A stretch of DNA of 11,934 nucleotides from Pseudomonadota bacterium (GTDB lineage: Bacteria > Pseudomonadota > Gammaproteobacteria > Burkholderiales > SG8-41): positions 1-11,934 of the forward strand of contig JAEYXO010000073.1 in NCBI GenBank assembly GCA_023431245.1, in the 5' to 3' direction. Position 1 is the first letter of the stretch, and each line of letters begins with the position of its first letter. The notes under the pieces were generated by a model. It made no database searches, was not told the DNA's origin, and worked only from the letters and a program-made list of their open reading frames with translations. A program made the translations under genes and the position numbers. Shown here in pieces: positions 1 through 5,827 of this stretch.

Positions 1-8
1 CTGGTGAG

Positions 9-95
9 CAGTGAACGATGAGCAGTGAGTGGAGACTGGTTGTGTCGAGCGTTGCGTTCTGCCCCCGATCACCGCTTACTGCTCACCGCTCACTG
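9..95. repeat. Imperfect inverted repeat of GTGAGC-type units at the dienelactone hydrolase 3' end
   Basis: The left arm (9-32) and the right arm (72-95) are complementary over about 20 of 24 positions, with a loop of about 39 bases. Inside the arms a short unit recurs: TGAGCAGTGA occurs at 5-14 and 19-28, and the right arm carries the reverse complement of GTGAGC(A/G) units. The right arm covers the TGA stop (90-92) of the hydrolase gene. Transcribed from the minus strand it could fold at the mRNA 3' end, but no T-run follows, so it is not a standard intrinsic terminator. Similar short GTGAGC-like intergenic repeats occur in betaproteobacteria as far as I recall. Its full extent to the left is cut by the window edge. 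Confidence 0.6.
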
Positions 96-800
96 TTTAC
101 CCGCCCGCAAACCCTGCAGTATCGCCAAGGCCTTGTCCATCGAGAACTCATAAGTCTGCGGACTCCAGGCCTTGGCGTTCTCGCGCATCATGTAGCCGTG
201 CTCCACCCCGGGAAAGACATGGACGGCGAGGCTGGGCTGCCGCTGTGCGCGTTCGGTGTAGGCGGCAAGCACCTCCGGCGGTGCGGCGAAATCGCGGTCG
301 CCCCAGATCAGGCATACCGGTTTTTCCAGGCCGTCAAATTCGTGCAGGAAATCCTTCATCTGCGTGCTGTGGCAGCCGATGCCGGCATCGAAGCCCAGCC
401 GTTTCGGACCGATGACGGCATAGGGGCCGCCAAAGCAGAAACCCATGCTCGCCGTCCTGCCGTTGTGCAGCGGCAGCGTGCGCACCATCGCCAGCGTGTC
501 GGCCATGTCGGTTTCGCCGGACTTCAGCACCGGCATCCGCGGCTGCGAGCGCTGGCCGGCGCGTTCGTCCTCTCGTGGCAGCGGGCCGGGCAGTGTGCGC
601 CAGAACAGATCCGGTGCTGCGGCGATGAATCCCTTCGCCGCAAATTCGTCGGCGATGCCACGGATGTCGGCATTGACGCCATGCACCGCCGAGGCAAGCA
701 CCACCGCCGGCGTTTTCGTGTCGCCCGAAGGCAGCGCGAGGTAGCAGTCGAATTCACCGCTGCCGCCGGAAGAGGGGACCCGGATGTGCCGGCCGGCCAT
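90..800 (-). CDS. Dienelactone hydrolase family protein
   Basis: This 236-residue alpha/beta hydrolase is the usual length for the dienelactone hydrolase family, whose classical members open the lactone ring of dienelactones in chlorocatechol degradation; many relatives have other or unknown substrates. The nucleophile elbow reads GFCFGG with Cys122 as nucleophile. The remaining triad candidates are an Asp in WGDRD (168 or 170) and His201 in VEHGYM. The HGVNADIRG segment near residue 40 matches the family's FGVN region, but the Gln-Glu pair that precedes it in the classical enzyme is Ser37-Ala38 here. There is no signal peptide, so it should be cytoplasmic. It starts only 5 bp after the FKBP stop, which suggests cotranscription. 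Its stop codon lies inside an inverted repeat. The family is certain; the substrate is unknown. Confidence 0.9.
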   Translation of the reverse strand: MAGRHIRVPSSGGSGEFDCYLALPSGDTKTPAVVLASAVHGVNADIRGIADEFAAKGFIAAAPDLFWRTLPGPLPREDERAGQRSQPRMPVLKSGETDMADTLAMVRTLPLHNGRTASMGFCFGGPYAVIGPKRLGFDAGIGCHSTQMKDFLHEFDGLEKPVCLIWGDRDFAAPPEVLAAYTERAQRQPSLAVHVFPGVEHGYMMRENAKAWSPQTYEFSMDKALAILQGLRAGKQ

Positions 801-805
801 GGTGT

Positions 806-1150
806 TTATGCCGTGGCGAGCAGTTCGACTTCGAATACCAGCGTCGCATTGGGCGGAATCACGCCGCCGGCGCCGCGCGCGCCGTAGCCCAGCGCCGGGG
901 GAATCGTCAGCTTGCGTTTGCCGCCGATCTTCATGCCCTGCACGCCTTCGTCCCAGCCGCGGATCACACGGCCGCCGCCCAGCGGAAACACGAAGGGATC
1001 GTCGCGGTCCTTGCTTGAGTCGAATTTTTTGCCGTCGGTGAGCCAGCCGGTGTAGTGCACGGTGACTTCCTGCCCGGCTGCGGCTTCGGCACCCTCGCCG
1101 GTGACGAGGTCTTCGATGATCAGTCCGCTTGCGGTGGTGATGGCTGGCAT
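806..1150 (-). CDS. FKBP-type peptidyl-prolyl cis-trans isomerase
   Basis: This is a single-domain FKBP of 114 residues that catalyses cis-trans isomerisation of prolyl bonds. The full domain is visible in order: VTVHYTGWL, FDSS, the VIRGWDEGVQGM block, GGKRKLTIPP, the GYGARG loop, IPPNATLVFEVELL. The aromatic and aspartate positions that line the active-site pocket all appear present. An in-frame ATG 36 bases upstream would give 126 residues, but the shorter start is preferred because an AAGGAA ribosome site sits just before it and the protein then begins close to the domain, as in other small bacterial FKBPs. There is no signal peptide, so it is a cytoplasmic folding helper. It is separated by 52 bp from the upstream hydrolase and by 5 bp from the downstream dienelactone hydrolase, so it probably shares a transcript with the latter. 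Confidence 0.93.
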   Translation of the reverse strand: MPAITTASGLIIEDLVTGEGAEAAAGQEVTVHYTGWLTDGKKFDSSKDRDDPFVFPLGGGRVIRGWDEGVQGMKIGGKRKLTIPPALGYGARGAGGVIPPNATLVFEVELLATA

Positions 1151-1155
1151 GTCTT

Positions 1156-1161
1156 TTCCTT
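1156..1161 (-). promoter_or_regulatory. Ribosome binding site deciding the FKBP start
   Basis: Read on the minus strand, AAGGAA lies 5 bases before the ATG at 1150-1148. The alternative upstream ATG (1186-1184) has no comparable site, so this motif supports the shorter 114-residue FKBP. Confidence 0.6.
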
Positions 1162-1202
1162 GGTCGTTTTTTAATCGAGGCCGCATTATGCCTGTAGCTG
1201 GT

Positions 1203-2009
1203 TCAAGCAGGATGCCGGGTGATGAAATCCCGAGTGATCTGCGCGCAGCGGTCAGGATCGGTTGCCGCTACGTGGAAGGATTTACCCGGCAGCACGGTTA
1301 GTTCTGAGCCGGGAATCCGCCGTTGCCATTCTCCAGTTTCTTCCACCGTCGCAAGGTCGCTGTGTTCCGTGGTGATGACCAATGTCGGGCAGTGGATGCC
1401 TGGCATGTCGGTGGTGATGTCGGAGAAATTTAGGTCGCGCAGGAATCCAACTTCGGACGACACGGGCATGCGGCCCATGAAATTGATCCACCAGTCGATA
1501 CCGGCGGCCGGGAAGTCCCTACCGAGCCGACTTGCCATGCTTCGACGAGCCCAGTGCTCTACCCCGTGTTCCTCTACTTCGCTAACACGCTGCTCGAGCG
1601 TATGTCGGTCGGTTCGTACCGGGGGCGGCGAACCGGCAATCGTCAGCGTTGCGATACGGTCGGCACGTCGTGCGGCGAATACCCGGCCAATCACGCCGCC
1701 GATCTTGGCGCCGACGAGATGGCAGCGGTCGATGCGCAGCGCATCCAGCAGTCGCGTGAAATCGTCGATGATGATTTCGAGGGACCATGAAAAATTTCGT
1801 GGCATCGGGGTTGACTCCCCGAATCCACGCATGTCTGGACGAATTACGCGATAGTGGCGCGCAAGGTGCGGCACCCATCCGTACCAGGCGAGGCCGCTTT
1901 CGCAGTTGCCGTGCAGCATCAACACCGCCTCGGTCTGTTGCCACGGATCCGTGAAATCATCAACCTTGTAGTGCATCAGCACATCAGTTGAAAGTTCCAG
2001 TGATGGCAT
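1203..2009 (-). CDS. Alpha/beta hydrolase-fold protein with Lys at the nucleophile position
   Basis: This 268-residue protein has the alpha/beta hydrolase layout. The oxyanion strand reads LMLHGN (31-35), an RPDMRGFGES turn lies at 58-66, the nucleophile elbow is LVGAKIGG (98-105), and FHVA near the C-terminus supplies His246. Glu215 is the likely acid. The elbow should be G-x-Ser-x-G, but it reads G-Ala-Lys102-Ile-G, and the codon is AAG, not a near-serine codon. The rest of the fold is intact, so this is not an obviously decayed gene. It is related to the hydrolase at 3002-3847: both share a Tyr-x-Val-Asp-Asp-x-Thr-Asp-Pro-Trp start and the same spacing, but that copy keeps Ser103. A GGTAGGTG-like ribosome site precedes the start. 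It follows the Bug receptor gene by 19 bp. It may have a non-hydrolytic role, a lyase-type chemistry, or a binding function. Confidence 0.87.
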   Translation of the reverse strand: MPSLELSTDVLMHYKVDDFTDPWQQTEAVLMLHGNCESGLAWYGWVPHLARHYRVIRPDMRGFGESTPMPRNFSWSLEIIIDDFTRLLDALRIDRCHLVGAKIGGVIGRVFAARRADRIATLTIAGSPPPVRTDRHTLEQRVSEVEEHGVEHWARRSMASRLGRDFPAAGIDWWINFMGRMPVSSEVGFLRDLNFSDITTDMPGIHCPTLVITTEHSDLATVEETGEWQRRIPGSELTVLPGKSFHVAATDPDRCAQITRDFITRHPA

Positions 2010-2028
2010 CGCGCACCTACCTGATAGA

Positions 2029-3012
2029 TCAGTCGAGCCTGATGCCAGCAGTCTTGACTACCTTCGCCCATTTCCGGGTTTCGACCTGAAGGAACTCGGC
2101 AAGTCGCGCCGATGTGCTGCCCACCGGCTCGGCGCCCTGCGACGACAGGCGTGTGGCAACATCGGGGATTTGCAGGGCGGCGGCAGTGTCAGCCTGCACT
2201 TTTCCGATGATCGCGGCGGGTGTCCCGGCCGGAGCCAGCAGCGCGTACCAGCCCGTCACGTCGAATCCCGGCAGGCCTGATTCTGCCATCGTCGGCAATT
2301 CAGGCATGGCTTGGGAGCGTTTCAGGCTTGTCGCTGCAATCACACGCAGCCGTTTGGCTTCAAGGTGTGGTTTGGCGGCAAGTATGTTGTTGAAAAAGGC
2401 TTGTACCTGACCGCTGATTAACTCTGTGTTGGCGGGGCCGGCGCCCTTGTATGGGATATGCACGATGTTTATCCCGGCCGCGCTCTTGAACAGTTCGAAA
2501 CCCAGGTGAGGGCCACTGCCGTTGCCCGAGGATGCGTAGCTCATCTCGCCAGGACGTTTCTTGGCCAGGGTTATGAATTCGCTAACGGTTTTGGCCGGAA
2601 CCGAGGGGTGGGTGGTCAGAATAAACGGGTACTGCGCCATCAGGGTGACTGGTGCAAAATCGGTTTCGCTGTTGTAGGGCAGTTTGGGATGCAGCGCCGG
2701 ATTAATGGCCTGGGTCGCAATGACGACGACCAGCGTGTATCCATCGGGTTTTGATTTGGCCGCGATGTCGGTGCCAATGATGCCGTTAGCACCACCGCGG
2801 TTATCGATGATGACTTGCTGGCCCCATTTTTCTCCGAGTTTCTGAGCCACCGTTCGCGAAATGATGTCGGTGCCTCCGCCCGCGGGGTAGGGCACGATCA
2901 TGCGCACTGCCCGGCTGGGATACTCTTGGGCGGCGGAAATGCTGGAAGCGAGCGTGGTCGAGATCGCAAATGCGCAGATCAGTAGGGAACTCAGTGTCTC
3001 TTTAGTTTTCAT
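2029..3012 (-). CDS. Bug family (TctC-like) periplasmic solute receptor, copy 1
   Basis: This 327-residue periplasmic binding protein belongs to the Bug/TctC family, which captures small carboxylates or related solutes for tripartite tricarboxylate transporters. A signal peptide is clear: a lysine-rich start, a hydrophobic stretch (about 9-24), and likely cleavage near SISAAQ (24-29). The mature protein opens with the family start YPSRAVRMIVPY followed by the ligand-loop motif PAGGGTD (about 43-49), then VIIDNRGGANGIIGTD and PDGYTL. The C-terminal KTAGIRLD is typical. The start ATG lies 11 bases inside the end of the upstream hydrolase gene, with GGAG before it, so translation is probably coupled. 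No TctA or TctB membrane genes are visible, as is common for Bug receptors. The ligand cannot be read from sequence. Confidence 0.95.
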   Translation of the reverse strand: MKTKETLSSLLICAFAISTTLASSISAAQEYPSRAVRMIVPYPAGGGTDIISRTVAQKLGEKWGQQVIIDNRGGANGIIGTDIAAKSKPDGYTLVVVIATQAINPALHPKLPYNSETDFAPVTLMAQYPFILTTHPSVPAKTVSEFITLAKKRPGEMSYASSGNGSGPHLGFELFKSAAGINIVHIPYKGAGPANTELISGQVQAFFNNILAAKPHLEAKRLRVIAATSLKRSQAMPELPTMAESGLPGFDVTGWYALLAPAGTPAAIIGKVQADTAAALQIPDVATRLSSQGAEPVGSTSARLAEFLQVETRKWAKVVKTAGIRLD

Positions 3013-3847
3013 GGCAGGGGACTCCGTCGTGTAAGGCTATGAAATGCAGAAGGTGAGTGGCGCAGGTTGCCGGCGCAACGTGATGAACCATGTGGTAGCG
3101 CGTGGCGAGGTGGATTAGCCGGAAGCTGCGTAGTTTTTCGATCAACAGCTTTTCCTGCTCGGCGCTGGTTATTGGGCCGTCGGTGGGGAATAGGCCCAGC
3201 ACTGGGGCGGCGATTTTTTCAAGGAAGGACGACGCGTTGGCTCCGTTGACCAGTCGTGCCATTGCCAGTTGCACATCGTTGCTGCTGCGCGCGAACTCCG
3301 CTTCGTACCACTCCAGTAATGCGGGATCCGTTTCCGGCGGAAAACGTGTGCTGCGGTTGGTGGCCTTCAGCCATGCGTCGCGCCCCATTTCCTTCATGGC
3401 ATCAACGCGGGACTTGTGGCCCATCGAGTACTTCTCCTTCATCTTGTCGCTGATATATACCGGAGTAGACACCAGAGTCAGCGTGCGAACCCGGTGCGGA
3501 TACATCGCGGCGAGTGCCATGCCGAGGATGCCGCCCATCGATTCGCCGCAGAAGTGCACCGAATCCGCACCGATTTGGTCGAGAACGGCAAGAATATCTC
3601 CAACCATGTTTTCCACGGTGACATCTCGTTCGAGATCGAAGTCGGCTCCGGATTGGCCGAGACCACGAGCGTCCGGCCGCACGATTTTGTAGAAGCGGCT
3701 GAGGTAAGGGATCCAGCTATACCAGAAGCGCGAGGAGCGGCCGTTCCCGTGCTGAAGCACGAGGTAAGGCGCGTTTCGCCAGGGGTCGGTGTAGTCGTCA
3801 ACGACGTAGTGGATTTCGGGTTGGCCAGGACGTTTAACAATAGGCAT
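3002..3847 (-). CDS. Alpha/beta hydrolase with intact catalytic serine
   Basis: This is a 281-residue cytoplasmic alpha/beta hydrolase. The oxyanion strand is LVLQHGN (29-35), then RPDARGLGQS (58-66), the nucleophile elbow FCGESMGG with Ser103, the probable acid Asp223 in PTDGP, and a histidine cluster HMVHHVAP with His256 as the likely base. The organisation resembles lactonases and esterases of aromatic and alicyclic degradation (3-oxoadipate enol-lactonase-like), but the substrate cannot be assigned. GGAG precedes the ATG at good spacing. It starts 14 bp after the amidohydrolase stop, and its own 3' end overlaps the start of the Bug receptor gene by 11 bases, so the three genes form a tight unit. 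It is the catalytically complete relative of the Lys-bearing protein at 1203-2009. Confidence 0.92.
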   Translation of the reverse strand: MPIVKRPGQPEIHYVVDDYTDPWRNAPYLVLQHGNGRSSRFWYSWIPYLSRFYKIVRPDARGLGQSGADFDLERDVTVENMVGDILAVLDQIGADSVHFCGESMGGILGMALAAMYPHRVRTLTLVSTPVYISDKMKEKYSMGHKSRVDAMKEMGRDAWLKATNRSTRFPPETDPALLEWYEAEFARSSNDVQLAMARLVNGANASSFLEKIAAPVLGLFPTDGPITSAEQEKLLIEKLRSFRLIHLATRYHMVHHVAPATCATHLLHFIALHDGVPCHEN

Positions 3848-3861
3848 GCGCTGCTCCGTCG

Positions 3862-4710
3862 TCAGTCGGTTTGGGGGAAATGGAAAAGCCTGCGCGGGGT
3901 TTCGCCGAGTATGATGCGCCGCTTTGTGGCATCAGGAATCCATTCCTCGAGCCAGCGCAGGCATTCGGCGTAAGAGCGCCCATTTTCGTTTTGCGTCCAT
4001 GGCCAGTCGCTGCCCCAGAGCAGGCGTTCCGGACCGCCTTCCTCCAGCAGGAGTCGCGCGCAGTCGCGGGCAAGTCTGGTGCCGATTCGGTAGGGTGCCG
4101 ACAGCTTGGCCCAAAGCTTGCCGCCGGTAAATCCGTTAAGCAAAGTTCTGAAGCCCGTGCAGTTAGTGCCGGCACTGGAATCCGGGCTGCCGAAGTGATC
4201 CACGACGATGTCGATACCTGTCTCGGCGATCGCCGGTAGCCAGCGCGCTAAGCGTGGACCTTCGCCGTAAATTTCGACATGCCAACCGAGCGCAGCGCAC
4301 CGCTCGAATAATGCGCGGTATTCCGGTGAGCGTAAGTTGGGCACCGCGTCGTCAGGCTTGCGGAAGAAGTTCAGGCGGATGCCGGTGACATGCTGGTATG
4401 CCAAATCCTCAAGTTCGGCAGAGGTGATCTGTGGATCGACAATTACTGTGCCGCGTAAGCGACCCGCGGCGGCCCGCAGACCTGATAGCAGATGGGAATT
4501 GTCGGTGCCGAAGAAACTGGGCGCGGTCAGTACGCCATGGGTTATGCCGTGCGAGTCGAGTAGGTCAAGATAATCAGGCAGCAGGGCATCGTACTGCGGT
4601 GCGTGGCGGTGCCCCTGCGTCAGTGGGAGACCTCTGGCAAAAATGTGCGCGTGACTGTCCACGCGGCGTTCGGCAAACTGCATAAGCGGGCGCCGGAACG
4701 CGGAGGGCAT
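3862..4710 (-). CDS. Amidohydrolase family protein, 2-pyrone-4,6-dicarboxylate lactonase-like
   Basis: This is a 282-residue TIM-barrel hydrolase of the amidohydrolase-2 / COG3618 group, which includes the lactonase LigI. Visible barrel motifs are the HxH pair in VDSHAHIF (His20, His22), GIRLNFF (Arg112) on a middle strand, GWHVEIYG (His144), VVDHFG (His172), KLSAPYR (Tyr207, Arg208), and WGSDWPWT with the catalytic Asp235. These are the positions used by LigI-type enzymes to hydrolyse lactones without a metal, with arginines binding substrate carboxylates. There is no signal peptide. An ATG at 4683 would drop nine residues; neither start has a convincing ribosome site, so the exact N-terminus is uncertain. 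It is the first gene after a 118-bp gap and heads the set with the two alpha/beta hydrolases and the first Bug receptor. The specific substrate is unknown. Confidence 0.9.
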   Translation of the reverse strand: MPSAFRRPLMQFAERRVDSHAHIFARGLPLTQGHRHAPQYDALLPDYLDLLDSHGITHGVLTAPSFFGTDNSHLLSGLRAAAGRLRGTVIVDPQITSAELEDLAYQHVTGIRLNFFRKPDDAVPNLRSPEYRALFERCAALGWHVEIYGEGPRLARWLPAIAETGIDIVVDHFGSPDSSAGTNCTGFRTLLNGFTGGKLWAKLSAPYRIGTRLARDCARLLLEEGGPERLLWGSDWPWTQNENGRSYAECLRWLEEWIPDATKRRIILGETPRRLFHFPQTD

Positions 4711-4828
4711 GGCCCAGTCGTGCCGGCTGATTCAGCGATTTTCGGAAGGTTTCAGAATTCGGATAACAGGCGCGGCGGCGTAGTCGCAAGCCAAAGTCCA
4801 CACTGTAACTTTGTGATTGGGTCTGGAT
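4711..4828 (-). promoter_or_regulatory. 118-bp intergenic gap, possible promoter for the downstream minus-strand genes
   Basis: This is the largest gap within the minus-strand gene run, lying between the second Bug receptor stop and the amidohydrolase start. I see no strong sigma-70 promoter. A weak candidate on the minus strand is a TTGCGA-like box about 18 bases ahead of a TATCCG-like box. A 6-bp dyad (CTGGAT/ATCCAG, 4823-4840) spans the receptor stop codon but has no T-run after it. An independent promoter here is an inference from spacing and from the change in base composition at this point. Confidence 0.3.
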
Positions 4829-5803
4829 TCAGGGATCCAGTGTCACGCCGGATTTTTTGATCACCGCCGCCCAGCGCTGGGTATCCTGCCTGACCAGTTT
4901 CTCGAGCTCGTCGGGCGAGCCGCTGGCGAGGTCGATGGCAACGGCGCCGAAGCGGGAGCGCATGTCGGGCATCTGCACGACGCGCGAGAGCTCGCTGCTG
5001 AGGCGCCCGATAATTGGTTGCGGCGTGCCCTTGCGCGTGGCGATGCTGAACCAGGTCGCGGCGTCGTAATCCCTGTAGCCCTGTTCGGCGACGGTCGGCA
5101 GGTCGGGCAGCGCGCTCATGCGCTTGCGCGACGTGACGGCGAGCCCGCGCAGGCGGCCGTCCCGGATGTACGGCAGGGCGGTGATCGGTGTGTCGAATTT
5201 GAGCTGGATAACGCCGGTCAGTTGGTCGGCCATGCTGGCTGACCCGCCCTTGTACGGCACATGCTGCATCCGGATGCCGGCCATGCTCATGAACAGCTCG
5301 CCCGCGATGTGCGTCAGGTTGCCGTTGCCGGAGGATGCGAAATTGAGCTTGTCGGGATTGGCCTTGGCATAGGCCACCAGGTCCTTCAGCGAACGGGCGG
5401 GCAGCGACGGGTGCACAGCGACCACCAGCGGGGAGATGCCGACCAGTCCGATGTGCGCGAAGTCACGTTCGACCTTGTAGGGCAGCGATTTGTAGAGCAG
5501 GGGGTTCATCACCAGCGCATTGAAGCCGCCCATGATCAGGGTATAGCCATCGGGCGCCGCGCCGGCCTGCAACTGATAGCCGATGATGGTGTTGGCACCC
5601 GGGCGGTTGTCGATGACCACGGTCTGGCCGATCGCGCTGCCCAGCCGTTCGCCGACTGCGCGTGCGAGCAGGTCGGTGGCGCCGCCCGCGGTGTAGGGCA
5701 CGATCATGCGTACCGGGCGTGACGGCCAGTCCTGGGCCTGCAGCGCGGTTGTGGCGGAAAACAGCAGTGCCGCGATGGCGGTGTGAAGAATGGTGTTCGG
5801 CAT
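4829..5803 (-). CDS. Bug family (TctC-like) periplasmic solute receptor, copy 2
   Basis: This is a second periplasmic receptor of the Bug/TctC family, 324 residues. The signal peptide runs over about residues 1-23 with likely cleavage at LQA-QDWP. The mature start WPSRPVRMIVPY, the ligand-loop TAGGATD (38-44), VVIDNRPGANTIIG and PDGYTL follow in family order, and the C-terminus reads KKSGVTLDP. A good ribosome site (GAGGA) precedes the ATG. It lies 24 bp after the amidase stop and is probably cotranscribed with it. It is clearly diverged from copy 1, so this is not a fresh duplication, and the two receptors may bind different solutes. No membrane components of a tripartite transporter are in the window. 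Confidence 0.95.
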   Translation of the reverse strand: MPNTILHTAIAALLFSATTALQAQDWPSRPVRMIVPYTAGGATDLLARAVGERLGSAIGQTVVIDNRPGANTIIGYQLQAGAAPDGYTLIMGGFNALVMNPLLYKSLPYKVERDFAHIGLVGISPLVVAVHPSLPARSLKDLVAYAKANPDKLNFASSGNGNLTHIAGELFMSMAGIRMQHVPYKGGSASMADQLTGVIQLKFDTPITALPYIRDGRLRGLAVTSRKRMSALPDLPTVAEQGYRDYDAATWFSIATRKGTPQPIIGRLSSELSRVVQMPDMRSRFGAVAIDLASGSPDELEKLVRQDTQRWAAVIKKSGVTLDP

Positions 5804-5827
5804 GTTGGTCCTCGTGGTGTTGCGTGT

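Noticed and set aside
18..887. Long plus-strand open frame opposite the dienelactone hydrolase gene
   Set aside because: It is the antisense shadow of a gene with clear family motifs; its translation is rich in Arg, His and Ala with no domain pattern.
2021..2032. CTGAT/ATCAG dyad after the first Bug receptor
   Set aside because: The loop would be two bases and the stem five, so it would not form a useful hairpin.
3862..4710. Assignment as a true 2-pyrone-4,6-dicarboxylate lactonase (ligI) in protocatechuate 4,5-cleavage
   Set aside because: The fold matches, but none of the ring-cleavage, dehydrogenase or hydratase genes of that pathway are nearby, so only family-level naming is justified.
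4823..4840. CTGGAT/ATCCAG hairpin as a terminator for the second Bug receptor
   Set aside because: The stem is only 6 bp and no T-run follows on the transcribed strand; it may be chance around the stop codon.
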